Shown here in pieces: positions 36,849-49,681 of a DNA stretch of 64,000 nucleotides; position 1 is the first letter of the stretch, and the number at the start of each line of letters is the position of its first letter. Location of the stretch: assembly GCA_964017065.1 (NCBI GenBank), contig OZ024785.1, positions 2,251,142 to 2,315,141 on the forward strand. The letters run 5' to 3'. A program made the translations under genes and the position numbers. The stretch comes from Haliclona indistincta. Taxonomy: Eukaryota > Porifera > Demospongiae > Haplosclerida > Chalinidae. A model generated the notes under the pieces. It had not been told where the DNA came from, did no database searches, and saw nothing but the letters and a program-made list of their open reading frames with translations.

Positions 36849-37163
36849 GTGCTGTATAATTAGAATATCTGTGTAGTGTAAGAGAAATAATATTAAACAC
36901 GACATGAAAATGGATGTAAATGATGCTTATGGCATAGTGACGAACCAGCAGGTGAGCTGCAGTTATTAACTGATCATCATTGATCATTACTTTTAATGCA
37001 GGGCAGATCGCTTGATGGTGGACAGCAATCAGTATTCCTTGATGAAGTGCAATATGATGAGATTGATCCTAATACAACAAGATTCATTACCTCTACTAAC
37101 ATTGCTTACTCTGTGCACCCATAACTTACTAGAATTTTATCAGTTTAGTTACTACAACAAGAC

Positions 37164-37169
37164 AATAAA
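37164..37169 (+). terminator. Poly(A) signal of R5
   Basis: AATAAA in the conserved acaacaagacaataaa block 40 bp after the stop. Confidence 0.6.
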
Positions 37170-37450
37170 CTGATGATATTAATCTGATCAGATGCTGTGA
37201 ATGACAGTTTGAGATTTTAAAAACAGGCATAAAACAGAAAGTAGATACTACATTAAATATTATAGCTGATGTCGGTTGCCTGCCTAAGTAAAAAAGGTAG
37301 GCAAGGTGTAGCTGACTTGTACACAGTGAAGACATGCAAAAACAGGCCAACAAAATTGAGCTGCTTGTGTGCTGTTATGTTTGATGATATTAATGAACAT
37401 GTACTGACATATACTCATTATCATCTGTAGAGTACAAGTAGCCTGAGCTG

Positions 37451-37611
37451 TTTATGCAACGTCTCCGTAGGTTGATTCACAACTGTTTACTCCTTTCTTC
37501 TCGATTGATCGGTCACTTGGGAATTGCTTATAGATTACTGAAGTCGAGGGTACGTAAATGAAGATCTTCATGCACTTCAGTCTTCATTAGTCTACTGTGT
37601 CTTTTCAAGAA
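37451..37611 (+). promoter_or_regulatory. Conserved upstream block of R6
   Basis: Matches the R5, R8 and R12 upstream block, including cgattgatcggtcacttggg. Confidence 0.55.
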
Positions 37612-39375
37612 ATGGAGATCTTGTCAAGAAGCTGTGTATTGATTCTTGTCTTCATTTTGATGCGACAATGTACAGCAGCTAGTCTAGTCCAAGGTCCTGA
37701 ACCAGTGAGTGTCCTTGCACCGGTTGGAAGCTTTGTGGAGTTCACCTGCACAGTGAATCTCTCTGAATTGCCTGCAAACACCTTCTTCGATCCTATACGA
37801 TGGAGAGTAAACAATGCTTTATTGCTCAGAATGAACCAAGCAGTGACAGGCAATACAGTTACTCTTGAAGTGACAACAAGCTACATCTCAGCAGCTGCTT
37901 CAGTTCAGTGTAGCACACTATTAAATGGAACCATTGAAGTCTTTAGTGACATGACTGCTGCTCTAACAGCATATGGTATAGTACAGTTTGCTGATCTTAT
38001 TTAACAATATTTTTCATTCTCTACAGGTCCTCCTGAGGCACCATCAAACCTCACATCAACACAGTCCAGTGACAATGCTCTGATATTATCATGGAGTGCT
38101 CCATCCTCTCCAGTACAGCTACACTACACTGTCACAGTGTGGACCAACACCAGTACCATCACAATGTTCAATACCTCCTCCACCACCATCACTATCAGTA
38201 GAGACAACATCACTACCAGTGACTCCACATCAGAGTGTGATCAGTATGTGTGGGGTGTCACTGCTATCAATCCTGCTGGTACCAGTACACCTACTAACAT
38301 CACTGCTACAATAACATCAGGTTTGATGCTTCTATTGATTAACTGTATGAATGTTAAGTTTATACTAAAGCATCAGCTCCAGTTGGTGGTGTACTGAGTG
38401 TACTGTATACAAGCAACTCACTAATCATATCACTGAAAGTAAGAAAGCTTTTATTTTTGTATTACATGTACGAGATAATCTTTGTTCCAATTTTAAAGGA
38501 TGTTCGGTGTTTGATTGGTCATGTTAATTTCAGTATTGTTCTGAGCAGTATTTGCAGCAGTGCTAGTGCATCTGACAGTATTGTACAGCTGGTCCCTATC
38601 AATGATAATGTACAGTACACACTACCAGTATCACACAGTTGGACCAACATCACACTATTAGTAGAGAATCAATACGGCACACTCACACACACTGTTGATA
38701 TCAATCAAACAGGTATCATGTAAAAGGTCACTTTTCATATTATAAAATCATTCCTTCGCAGAGGTTTGTGTTACTGTATCACAAACTCTCACAATCAATA
38801 GTAAGATGATACATAATGATTTTAGTTTAGTTTGATTCAACCCATGCACAGATACATCAGTGAATAGTGTGCTCCCTTCTCGCACACCATCACCTTCAAT
38901 AGTTACATGTAGCATTTCTAGTGAGTTGCATTATACTACTGAGTATTGAATTGTCAATATGACTCACACAGATCATCAACTCTTATGGCTGATATTGGTA
39001 GTACCAGTAATAGTAGTACTAGTATTATCAATAGTAGTACATGTAATCACTGCTTGTTTGTGCTGGAAAAAGTGCAGTGCCATTAAAGTGAGTGCTGTAT
39101 AATCAGGTCATTTATATATTTATCATGTGTAGCATAAGAGAAATATTGAACCAGACATGAAAATGGATCTCAATTATGCTTATGGTATAGTGATGAACCA
39201 GCAGGTGAGCTGCAGTTATTAAAATAATAATTATTGAACATTACTTTTAATGCAGGGCAGATCGCTTGATGGTGGGCAGCAATCAGTGTTCCTTGATGAA
39301 GTGCAATATGATGAGATTAATCCTAATGCAACAGGATTCATTACCTCCACTAACATTGCTCGATGCTCTACATGA
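37612..39375 (+). CDS. R6: S-type receptor with altered C-terminus
   Basis: Exons: 37612-37975 (signal MEILSRSCVLILVFILM, Ig), 38027-38320 (FN3), 38377-38438 and 38499-38712 (second domain), 38762-38800, 38852-38920 (stalk), 38972-39087 (membrane, CWKKCSAIK), 39133-39204 (tail with NYAYGIV), 39256-39375. The last exon keeps LDEVQYDEINP, so the ITIM-like motif is intact, but after TSTNIA it runs into inserted DNA and ends RCST instead of YSVHP. All joins are in frame. Domain order as in R4. Confidence 0.85.
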
Positions 39376-39650
39376 GCTGCTTGCAACCATCTTTAATGTT
39401 AACCAATGTATAAGGTTTATAATTACTGACAATACGATGACATTATTTAGTACTAAGAATAATGAAGTCAGGAGCTGAGAGGCATACCAGGCACACACAC
39501 CAGTGTCACTACCAGTCACACCACATGCCAGACAGCTGGAAACCTAGCTAGCTTGCTATGGCATCTCAGCAGTGCTCTGTCAGTACATTCTTGTTAAGAG
39601 TTACTACAAACCTAAGAATGCTCTCAACTCAAGTTCAATTATCTATGGTG
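39361..39650 (+). mobile_element. Insertion replacing the usual R6 3' end
   Basis: About 290 bp absent from R4, R5, R7 and R8. A longer copy sits at the same place in R12 (about 54400-54760). After it the usual sequence resumes (gtgcacccataattcactg). Class unknown. Confidence 0.6.
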
Positions 39651-40151
39651 CACCCATAATTCACTGAAATTTTATCAGTGTAGTTCTACAAGTCTCTGAA
39701 ACAAGACAAAAATTAATCTGATCCGATGCTGTGTTTGATATTTTAAAACAGGAATAGAGCAGAGAGTATGTAGATACTACATTAGCTGAAGTCAGTAGCC
39801 TGCCTAAGTAAAAAGGTAGGCAAGGTGACGTGTAGCTGACTTGTACACAGTGAAGTCATGCAATAACAGGGCACTGAACAAAATTGAGGTCAGTACTAGT
39901 GCTTGCATGCTGTTATGCTGATGTTAATGAACATGTAGTGACATTTACTAACATCTGTAAAGTACAGTACACAACAAGTAACCTGAACTGTATACATGCC
40001 ACATCTCGATGGGGTTGATATTTATTCCTTTTTCTATCCATTTTGGTCACATGGGAATTAACTTTAGAAGATCGCATATGAATTCGAGGGTACATAAATG
40101 AAGATCTGCATGTTCTACCGTCTTCATGGGTCTAATGTATCTTTTCAAGAA

Positions 40152-42184
40152 ATGGAGATCTGGTCAAGAAGCTGTGTATTGATTCTTGTCTTCATTTTGA
40201 TGCGACAATGTACAGCAGCTAGTCTAGTCCAAGGTCCTGAACCAGTGAGTGTCCTTGCACCGGTTGGAAGCTTTGTCAACTTCAACTGCACAGTGAATCC
40301 CTCTGAATTGCCTGCAAACACTTTATTTGATGATATAATTCGATGGAGATTAAACAATGTTATCTTTACCAGAATGAACAATATAGTGACAGGCAATACA
40401 GTTACTCTTGAAGTAGCAATGAGCTACATCTCAGCAGCTGCTTCAGTTCAGTGTAGTACACTATTAAATGGAACCATTCAAGTCTTTAGTGACATGACTG
40501 CTACTCTAACAGCATATGGTATAGCAAAGTTTGCTCATTTTATTTAACTATCGTCATTCTCTACAGGTCCACCTAATGCACCATCAAACCTCACATCAAC
40601 ACAGTCCAGTGACAATGCTCTGATATTATCATGGAGTGCTCCATCCTCTCCAGTACAGCTACACTACACTGTCACAGTGTGGACCAACACAAGTACCATT
40701 ACAATGTTCAATACCTCCTCCACCACCATCATTATCAGTAGAGACAACATCACTACCAGTGACTCCACATCAGAGTGTGATCAGTATGTGTGGAGTGTCA
40801 CTGCTATCAATCCAGCTGGTACCAGCACACCAGCCAATCATAACTTCAAATTGGAATCGGGTATTTTGTTTAATTTGTTGAATAATTAAATTATTATTAT
40901 CTGTCATTTCTAGCACCAATTAGTCTTCAATCTGATGTCTGTATCTCAAATGAAACCAGTTGTGCTACAGTCAACTATGTGGTTAGTGATTAGTGTGATG
41001 TAAGTACATAATTTTCTTAATAGGCCTACAGCTGCACTAACACTGCAGACATGAAATATACAATAGCTGTGAGAGATGAATGCAATGATACAGTCAACAC
41101 AGTTAGCAGTGATAGTAGTGGTAGTTACGATGTACCATACACTGTGGACTGTACCAATATCACAATCATTGCTGAGAACATATTTGGTATACTAGAGCAT
41201 TCAGTCAATACAACAGGTCAAGGTTAGTCAATTTCACCGAAATCAATTCATAATTATTATGCTTTTAGAATACTGTACAAGACCAGTAGATACGTGTTCA
41301 TTGAGTAAGCAGCACTCAATGTGCATTAGTTATGAATCTTTTGCTAATACAGGCACATCATCTCCAAGCCGGCCAACTAGCTCTAGTGTATCACCATCAT
41401 CATCAGGTAGCCTAGAACTAACACTGATGATTCTATTATGAATTTTTTGTATAGTGGCAATCGTAATCATTGCTAGTAGCCTAACAGCTTGTCTGATAGT
41501 GGTATTGTCACTAATACTGATCGGAGCACTCGTACACTGCAAACTGAAACAAACTACAAGTGTTACTAGCAGGGGTATGTGATGATGAGACCTCGTGCAA
41601 ACATTTTTTATGTTCTGTCTTATTATTCTTTATTTGTAGAGGCACCGTCAGCTCTGTAAGAAAATTATAATTGTCAACAATATTAATTGATTTTGTTATC
41701 AGAGATAAAACTACTCCGTCATCAACAATGAAAGAGCTTCAGATAGACGTGAGTGATGTTTTTTGATGAATTTTGCAATAATTTTGTAATACAGTATGTC
41801 GCTTAGTTGGCATACTATGTCATACTTAGTTGGTAATACCAGCAATAGCACTATAGTAATCATTGCTTGTTTATGCTGGAAAAAGTGCTAGCTGTGTTAG
41901 TAATATTAGTGCTGTATAATTAGAATATCTGTGTAGTGTAAGAGAAATAATATTAAAGACGACATGAAGATGGATGTCAATGATGCTTATGGTATAGCGA
42001 CGAACCACCAGGTGAGCTGCAGTTATTAACTGATCATCATTGATCATTACTTTTAATGCAGGGCAGATCGCTTGATGGTGGGCAGCAATCAGTGTTTCTT
42101 GATGAAGTGCAATATGATGAGATTGATCCTAATACAACAGGATTCATTACCTCCACTAACATTGCTTACTCTGTGCACCCATAA
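40152..42184 (+). CDS. R7: T-type receptor with ITIM-like tail
   Basis: Exons: 40152-40518 (signal MEIWSRSCVLILVFILM, Ig with FNCTVN and VQCST), 40567-40860 (FN3), 40914-40981 and 41024-41222 (T second domain: CISNETSCATVNYV, then YTVDCTNITIIAENIFG), 41269-41304, 41353-41406 (stalk SPSRPTSSSVSPSSS), 41455-41574 (membrane, ALVHCKLKQ), 41640-41655, 41703-41748 (KTTPSSTMKELQID), 41937-42011 (NDAYGIA), 42062-42184 (LDEVQYDEID, ending YSVHP). All exons join in frame, so this is the intact reference T-type gene. AATAAA lies at 42224. A decayed S membrane exon sits in the intron at about 41820-41912. Confidence 0.85.
41820..41912 (+). pseudogene. Relic S-type transmembrane exon in an R7 intron
   Basis: Same decayed exon as in R5, at the same place between KELQID and the shared tail exon. 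tgctggaaaaagtgct is retained. Confidence 0.7.
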
Positions 42185-42509
42185 CTTACTGGAATTTTAT
42201 CAGTTTAGTTACTACAACAAAACAATAAATTGATGATATTAATCTGATCAGATGCTGTGAATGACAGTTTGAGATTTTAAAAGCAGGCATAAAGCCGAGA
42301 GTAGATACTACATTAAATATTATAGCTGATGTCGGTTGCCTGCCTAAGTATTATGTAGGTAGGTCTGGTGTAACTGACTAGTATACAATGAAGACATGCA
42401 ATAACAGGGCAGCAAAATTGAGGTGCTTGTGTACTGCTATGTTGATGTTAATGAACATGTAGAGAAATATACTCATTAGCATCTGTAGAGTACAGTACAC
42501 AGCAAGTAA

Positions 42510-42681
42510 CCTGTACTGTTCATGCAATGTCTCCGTGGGTCAGTTCGCAACTGTTTACTCCTTTTATTCTCGATTGATCGGTCACTTGGGAATTGCCTAT
42601 AGAATACTGAAGTCGAGGGTACGTAAAATGAAGATCTTCATGTTCTTCAGTCTTCATGAGTCTAATGTATCTTTTCAAGAA
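42510..42681 (+). promoter_or_regulatory. Conserved upstream block of R8
   Basis: Nearly the same as the R5, R6 and R12 upstream blocks (tctccgtgggtcagttc, cgattgatcggtcacttggg). Confidence 0.55.
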
Positions 42682-44434
42682 ATGAAGATCTTTTCAAGAA
42701 GTTGTGCATTGATTCTTGTCTTCATTTTGATGCGACAATGTACAGCAGCTAGTCCAGTCCAAGGTCCTGAGCCAGTGAGTGTCCTTGCACCAGTTGGAAG
42801 CTTTGTGGAGTTCACCTGCACAATAAATCCCTCTGAATTGCTTGCAAACACCTTCTACAATCCTATTCGATGGAGGATAAACAATGCTATATTGATCAGA
42901 ATGAACCAAATAGTGACAGGCAATACAGTTACTCTTGAAGTGACAACAAGCTACATCTCAGCAGCTGCTTCAGTTCAGTGTAGCACACTATTAAATGGAA
43001 CCACTGAAGTTTTTAGTGGCATGACTGCTACCCTGACAGCATATGGTATAGTACAGTTTGCTAATCTTATTTAACAATATTTTTCATTCTGTACAGGTCC
43101 ACCTGAGGCACCATTAAACCTCACATCAACACAATCCAGTGACAATGCTCTGATATTATCATGGAGTGCTCCACCCTCTCCAGTACAGCTACACTACACT
43201 GTCACAGTGTGGACCAACACCAGTACCATCACAATGTTCAATACCTCCTCCACCACCATCACTATCAGTAGAGACAACATCACTACCAGTGACTCCACAT
43301 CAGAGTGTGATCAGTATGTGTGGAGTGTCACTGCTATCAATCCTGCTGGTACCAGTACACCTACTAACACCGCAATTACATCAGGTTTGATGCTTCTATT
43401 GATTAACTGCATGAATATTAAGTTTATACTAAAGCATCAGCTCCAGTTGGTGGTGTACTCAGTTTACTGTATACAAGCAACTCACTAGTCATATCACTGA
43501 AAGTAAGAAAGCTTTTATTTTTGTATTACATGTATGAGATAATCTTTGTTACAACTTTAAAGGATGTTCAGTGTTTGATCGGTGATGTTAATTTCAGTAT
43601 TGTTCTGAGCAGTATTTGCAGCAGTGCTAGTGTGTCTGACAGTATTGTACAGCTGGTCCCTATCAATGATAGTGTACAGTACACACTACCAGTATCACAC
43701 AGTTGGACCAACATCACACTATTAGTAGAGAATCAATACGGCACACTCACACACACTGTTGATATCAATCAGACAGGTATCATGTAAAAGGTCACTTTTC
43801 ATATTTTAAAATCATTCCTTCACAGAGGTTTGTGTTACTGTATCACAAACTCTCACAATCAATAGTAAGATGATGCATTTTAGTTTAGTTTGATTCAACC
43901 CATGCTCAGATACATCAATGATTAGTATCTTCCCATCTCTCACACCATCTCCTTCAATAGTTACATGTAGCCTTTCGAGTGAGTTGCATATACTACTGAG
44001 TATTGAATTGTCAATATGACTCATACAGATCATCAACTCTTATGGCTGATATTGGTAGTACCAGTAATAGTAGTGCTAGTATTATCATTAGTAGTACATG
44101 TAATCATTGCTTGCATATGCTGGAAAAAGTGCAGTGCCGTTAAAGTGAGTGCTGTATAATCAGTTCATTTATATATTTATCAAGTGTAGCATAAGATAAA
44201 TCTTGATCCAGACATGAAAATGGATGTCAATGATGCTTATGGTATAGCGACAAACCAGCAGGTAAGCTGCAATTATTTTTTTTTAATTATTGAACAATAC
44301 TTTCAATACAGATTAGATCGCTTGATGGTGGGCAGCAATCAGTGTTTTTTGATGAAGTGCAATATGATGAGATCGATCCTAATACAACAGGATTCATTAC
44401 CTCTACTAACATTACTTACTCAGTGCACCCATAA
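42682..44434 (+). CDS. R8: S-type receptor with ITIM-like tail
   Basis: Exons: 42682-43045 (signal MKIFSRSCALILVFILM, Ig), 43097-43384 (FN3), 43441-43502 and 43563-43776 (second domain), 43826-43864, 43910-43978 (stalk), 44029-44144 (membrane, ICWKKCSAVK), 44190-44261 (NDAYGIA), 44312-44434 (DEVQYDEID, ending YSVHP). In frame throughout. In-frame ATGs lie upstream, the first at 42535; 42682 is preferred because paralogues start there, giving a clean signal peptide. Confidence 0.86.
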
Positions 44435-44912
44435 TTCACTGAAATTCTCTCAGTGTAGTTACTACATGTCTCTGAAACATGACAATAATTAATCTGATCA
44501 GATGCTGTGTTTGAGATATTAAAACAGGAATAAAGCAGAGAGTATTTAGATACTACACTAGCTGATGCAGGTTGCCTGCCTGACTATTATAGTTAGGTTA
44601 GATGTAGCTGACTTGTTCACAATGGAGAAATGCAAAATTGAAAGGCAAAATCGAGGTGCTTGTGTACTGATATGTTTGATGAACATGTAGTACCACACTC
44701 ACTATAGCATCTGTAGAGTACAGTACACTACAAATAACCTGAACTGTTTATGAGAAGGTCTACTCATGCAAAGGTTTACACCTTTATTGATCTGTTTTGG
44801 CACACACGGGAATTTCCTGTTTTTTCCACTGAAAGTTCCATACTGAAGTCAAGGGTACATAAATTAAGATCTGTTCTACCGTTTTCATGGATGTAATGTA
44901 TCTTTTCAAGAA
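44435..44912. other. Intergenic DNA between R8 and R9
   Basis: 3' flank of R8 and the diverged upstream block of R9. Nothing else recognised. Confidence 0.5.
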
Positions 44913-45872
44913 ATGGAGATCTTGTCAAGAAGCTCTGCGTTGATCATTGTCTTCATTTTGATACGACAATGTACAGCAGCTAGTCTAGTCCAAGGTCCTG
45001 AACCAGTGAACATTCTTGCACCGGTTGGAAGCTTTGTGGTATTCAACTGTACAGTGAATCCCTCTGAATTGCCTGCAAACACCATCTTCACTCCTATTCG
45101 ATAGAGATTAAACAGTGCTATCTTGACCAGGATGAACTAAATAGTGACAGGCAAAACAATTACTCTTGAAGTAGCAATGAGCTATATCTCAGCAGCTGCT
45201 TCAGTACAGTGTAGAACACTATTGAATGGAACAATTGAAGTCTTTAGTGACAAGACTGCTATCCTAACAGCATAATGGTATAGTACATTTTGCTCATTTT
45301 AGTTAATTATTGGCATTCTGTACAAGTCCACCTGAGGCACCATCAAACCTCACATCAACACAGTCCAGTGACAATGCTCTGATATTATCATGGAGTGCTC
45401 CATCCTCTCCAGTACAGCTACACTACACTGTCACAGTGTGGACAAACACCAGTACCATCACAATGTTCAATACCTCCTCCACCACCATCACTATCAGTAG
45501 AGACAACATCACTACCAGTGACTCCACATCAGAGTGTGATCAGTATGTGTGGAGTGTCACTGCTATCAATCCTGCTGGTAACAGTACACCAGCCAATCAT
45601 AACTTCACATTAGTCTTCAATCTGATATCTGCATCTCAAATGAAAGCAGTTGTGCTACAGTCAACTATGTGGTTAGTGATTAGCTAATGTGATGTCAGTG
45701 CATAATTTTCTTAACAGGCCTACAGCTGCACTAACACTGCAGACATCAATAGTTGTGAGAGATGAATGCAATGATACAGTCAACACAGTTAGCAGTGATA
45801 GTATAGTGGTAGTTACAATGTACCATACACTATGAATATTATTATCATTGCTGAGAACGTATTTGGCATATA
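44913..45872 (+). pseudogene. R9: T-type receptor pseudogene
   Basis: The signal and Ig are open to 45102, where the conserved Trp codon TGG is TAG. A second nonsense change (CAA to TAA) follows near 45137, then a one-base insertion before the donor (45274) and a damaged acceptor (tacaag instead of tacag) before FN3. FN3 itself is intact (about 45328-45610) but fuses directly to the next exon, with donor, intron and acceptor deleted. The second domain is partly deleted and the membrane and tail exons are missing. Clearly dead, yet its FN3 exon is still nearly the same as in live paralogues. Confidence 0.9.
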
Positions 45873-45932
45873 AGTTCTAGATTTATTTTGTCTAGTTAGT
45901 CAGTGAATTCAGAGTACCAATCACTTCGGAAA

Positions 45933-47646
45933 ATGTCGAGAAAATGGCAGAAAAAGACTGGTTTTATGCTGAGTGTATTAGTATTTTCCTTGGCTTTTCT
46001 TCCAAGTCCTGGTAAGTGGAAATCATTGTAGTCTATTGTCTAAAGTATACTGCATACGCGTTACGAAATGGGGTCGACGGTGAACTGTTTTCTATTTCTA
46101 ACCTATGCCTATTAGCTGATGATGGATCGACACTTATTTCAGGACCAGTTCCGGATCTTGTAATAGCCCCACTGAATTCACTGGTTAAAATCAGATGTCG
46201 AGTGAACACATCAGAACTCAGGACGACAGGCGGAAAGTTCGTCTCCTTTGGTTGGAATACAAATGGTCCCACCTCGGCAACAACAGACGGAGTAGTGAGG
46301 AGCAGTACTCTTACATTGACTGTGGCAAAAGAGAATCTGATTGGTGTAGAAATTCAATGCAGAGTCTTTTTAGAGGATCCACTGTCTCAAATCTTCAGCA
46401 GAAATGCTATTCTTATTTCCTATGGTATTGTTGCATGTGTGATATGCATGCACTCTACACTCTTACTATTGCTCAGGTCCACCACTAGCGGTTTCAAATT
46501 TATCCACCAAGCCTGCCATAGTATCAAGTGGCAATGCTCTGATATTATCATGGAGTGCTCCATCCTCTCCAGTACAGCTACACTACACTGTCACAGTGTG
46601 GACCAACACCAGTACCATCACAATGTTCAATACCTCCTCCACCACCATCACTATCAGTAGAGACAACATCACTGGAAACACAACAGATTGTGACATTTAC
46701 ACATTCAGTGTCACTGCCATCAATCCTGCTGGTAGTAGTGTACCAACCAACCATACCTCACCTCTTACAGCTCAGTCAGGTTAGTGCATTGTCAATGCAT
46801 GTATGCTACTGAAGCCAATTGCATTGATTCGCAGTACCTACCGATGTTCAATCTGATATCTGCATATCAAATCAGAGTAACTGTGCTACAGTTAATTATT
46901 CAGTTAGTGAAGTTTCATTAAAATGTCATAATATTACACCATCAACTGCAGGCTTTCAGTTGTACCAGGATTAACTACAGACTAGTTGTAAGAGACACAT
47001 GCAATGATACAGCTGATTCCATAGTTATTGATGATAATAGTGGTAGTTACAATATACCATACACTATGAACTGTACCACCATTACTATCAATGCTAATAA
47101 TTCACATGGGATGTCACCAAACCATTCAATCAATACAACTAGTCCCAGTGAGCAAGTTTATCACAACATTGAAAACATTGTGTTATAAATACATTTTCAG
47201 GTTACTGTACCAGACCAGTACAGATGTGTTCAATAAGTAAGCATGCTACATGTACAGCTTATGTACATTCATGTATTAAATTGTTACCAATGCACCTTTA
47301 GTTATTACAGCCACATCATCTCAAAACCTGCCGACCATTTCTCCAATTGGCAGTATCACTCCATCATCAGGTAGGCACCCACTGAAGCATGGTTGATAAT
47401 CATGATGGAGATATCATTTCTTTACAGAGACAATCGTAATCATTGCTAGTAGTGTGGCTGGAGTAGTACTAGCATTGATAGTGTTATTGTCACTAATACT
47501 GATTGGAACACTCATATGCTGCAAACTGAAACACAATAAAGGAGAAGCTAATATCACCAACAAGAGTATGTTGTGATTAAACCATTTACACACATTAATT
47601 TTACCTTCTGATTTCCCCTGCTCTAGAATCTAAATCAGAATTTTGA
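45933..47646 (+). CDS. R10: L-type receptor, tail truncated by a stop
   Basis: Exons: 45933-46011 (signal MSRKWQKKTGFMLSVLVFSL, in its own exon), 46116-46424 (Ig: GPVPDLVIAPLNS, IRCRVN, IQCRV), 46477-46779 (FN3 with the GNTTDCDIYTFSVT variant), 46835-46902 and 46952-47147 (T-like second domain), 47201-47236, 47302-47370 (stalk), 47428-47565 (membrane, CCKLKHNKGE), 47627-47646. In the last exon the donor used in R3 is lost, so translation ends KSKSEF. The protein would be a receptor with a tail of about 15-20 residues and no Tyr motif. Its Ig domain is unlike the others. Remains of the long tail follow. Confidence 0.75.
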
Positions 47647-47692
47647 AGAACCACTATTTGTTTTTGTGGTATCATTCAAATGTTATTATAGA

Positions 47693-49014
47693 GGTAAAAT
47701 GACGCTGCTATCAACTATGAAAGGACTATAGACAAAATTAATATGTAATATGTTTATTATGTTTATTCATGCTCATGTCATCATGTGATTTAAAATCATG
47801 TTATGTAGTCTGGTGATTATATAGATCCTATTGATGCTAAAATTAATATCAAATGGGAAGGGTAGATAGCGTCATGTGCTGGTGTGTTTGTGATGCTCTT
47901 CTGCATAGTCATCAAAATATTATTAATGGCGAAACATTGCACAAACAAGTTACTGTAAATCAACAACAACAGGTTAGCATAATTTCTTCCAAGAACACCA
48001 TGCACTAGCTTGTTAGTCACATCTTCCTTGCCAAACACGTAGACTGTAGACACATGTGATATGTACCGGGCACTGGTCTAATTGACTGACATAGGTTCCG
48101 TCAGTCAATGTAGTTAACACCTCTTTCAACCCAAAGGCATTGCCAAGTATATGAAACAATAGGCAACCAGAGCTACAACATGCTAGCAACTGTAGCAAGC
48201 AAAAAATCACCTTGTGAAGCTACCAGAGAGTGATTGTGATCTTATGCAACATCAATATCATCTTTCTGTAGCCTGTGTATGCTGCTGTTGGACCAAACAG
48301 TGCTGCTGCTGGAAATTGTGACACTGACCTGTATAGCTCACCATTTGAACCGGTAAAATAGTATGTTATTATCAACACAACATTCATCATACTGTACTCA
48401 ACACAGAAACATACTAGTGAACACCAAAATGCTTTAGACAGCCCTTTATTCCATAGAAATGTATTAAGATAAGAAGTGTTAAAATTGATTTGTTTACTCA
48501 TTTCTACACTCCTCCTGCTTTGCCTTCTCGACCCCCCTCACTTGCATCTCGTCCACCCTCCATACCTTGTCATTCCCCATCCCGTCCTCCTTCCCTCTCA
48601 TCACACCCACCATCACGCTCTCCCTCTCGCCCAACTTCTTTTACCTCCCGTCCTCCTTCCCTCTCCCTCTCGGCCTCCGTCCTCCTTCCCTTGCCTCTCA
48701 TGCCCCACCTCTGCCTCCACCACTACATCCACCCAGCCAGGAGTATGCTGTACTTAACCATGGTCACACCAGACCAGTACCTACATACAGAGACCAGGCT
48801 AACTATAGCTCAATCAGCAGACACCCTTCAAGACTGGTGAGTATGATAATAGACTATAATCAGTTGAGTACGGTTACTGAATTGAAGAGCTGTACTGAGC
48901 TATACAGTTGTTGTATACATACTATTATGAGTGTTCCTTTGTGTTAGCCAAAGGAGAGCTACTCTCAGCTTCAGTTTCATCGTGACAGTGGACACAACAC
49001 CATTCAACAGGTCA
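47693..49014 (+). pseudogene. Decayed long-tail exons of R10
   Basis: Former tail exons corresponding to R3 can be followed: GKMTLLSTMKGL then a stop (CAG to TAG) near 47730, DYIDPIDA near 47815, VYAAVGPN near 48270, the Pro/Ser/Arg block (TPPALPSRPPSL) at about 48509 with a frameshift, and KESYSQLQF near 48952. The stop, the frameshift and other losses show this tail is no longer translated as one unit. Confidence 0.75.
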
Positions 49015-49252
49015 GTACATTAACTGTATCAACAACTATCTGCTGTACTAACTCACTCAGGAACAAACACTGTTCTCATGTTGAGAGTGCAAATCACAAA
49101 TAATGTATCATAGTGTACTATATAGAGTTGTTTTTATCCATCCACTATTTATTCAATCATTCAATTGTTGTATAATAATCATTGCATGTACAGTGCTATA
49201 AATTATGGTTGTGTTTATTTCTCTTATACAAAGTAGTTAGAAATCTGCAAGC

Positions 49253-49681
49253 GAGTTATGCTAATTATCAGTACATGAGCATTGTGCAATATCCCGTGTA
49301 CTGCTGTTCTTGTACAGTACCACATGTTAGCAAGTTGGTAGCCGAACATGATAGTTCATCCGTCAAATGCAGTATTTACTGACAATAAATGGCTTCATCA
49401 GTCTACTGATGTCTACATCTGTATGGAGATTTGAGACACATCACATGTACGCAAGGACCACATCAAATACCAGCATCGTGGTGTATTTCCCTAGTGAATC
49501 ACATGTGACTCCATCTATACATGCACTATTACCTTTGTAACTTCCTCTAGGAACGTTCACTGTACATTGCTACACCCATTGAAGTTATGTAGGCATTGGC
49601 TACTATACAAGCATTGCACACATACTTCAACTAGTGACGTGTCATTAGCATGTCACTCCTATTGGTCATCACGAGAGACCA
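49253..49681 (+). repeat. About 430-bp dispersed direct repeat, copy 3
   Basis: Same repeat as 28560-28995, in the same position relative to R10 as copy 1 is to R3, so it was carried by segmental duplication. Confidence 0.8.

Larger units (their letters stand above)
33126..37124 (+). pseudogene. R5: T-type receptor split by a 1.9-kb insertion in its FN3 exon
   Basis: Exons: 33126-33489 (signal and Ig, VQGPEPVSVLAPVGS), FN3 33538-33682 continued at 35615-35765, 35821-35888 and 35931-36129 (T second domain), 36184-36219, 36276-36329 (stalk), 36383-36508 (membrane), 36574-36589, 36639-36684, 36877-36951, 37002-37124 (ITIM-like tail VQYDEID). The FN3 exon stops at ATGTTCAA and resumes at AATACC after foreign DNA, with AA shared at the join. 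Apart from this every exon is open. Splicing out of the insert would need new sites. Exon 36383-36508 seems to use a GC donor (AAGG|gcatgt). Call it a recently disrupted gene. Confidence 0.75.
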
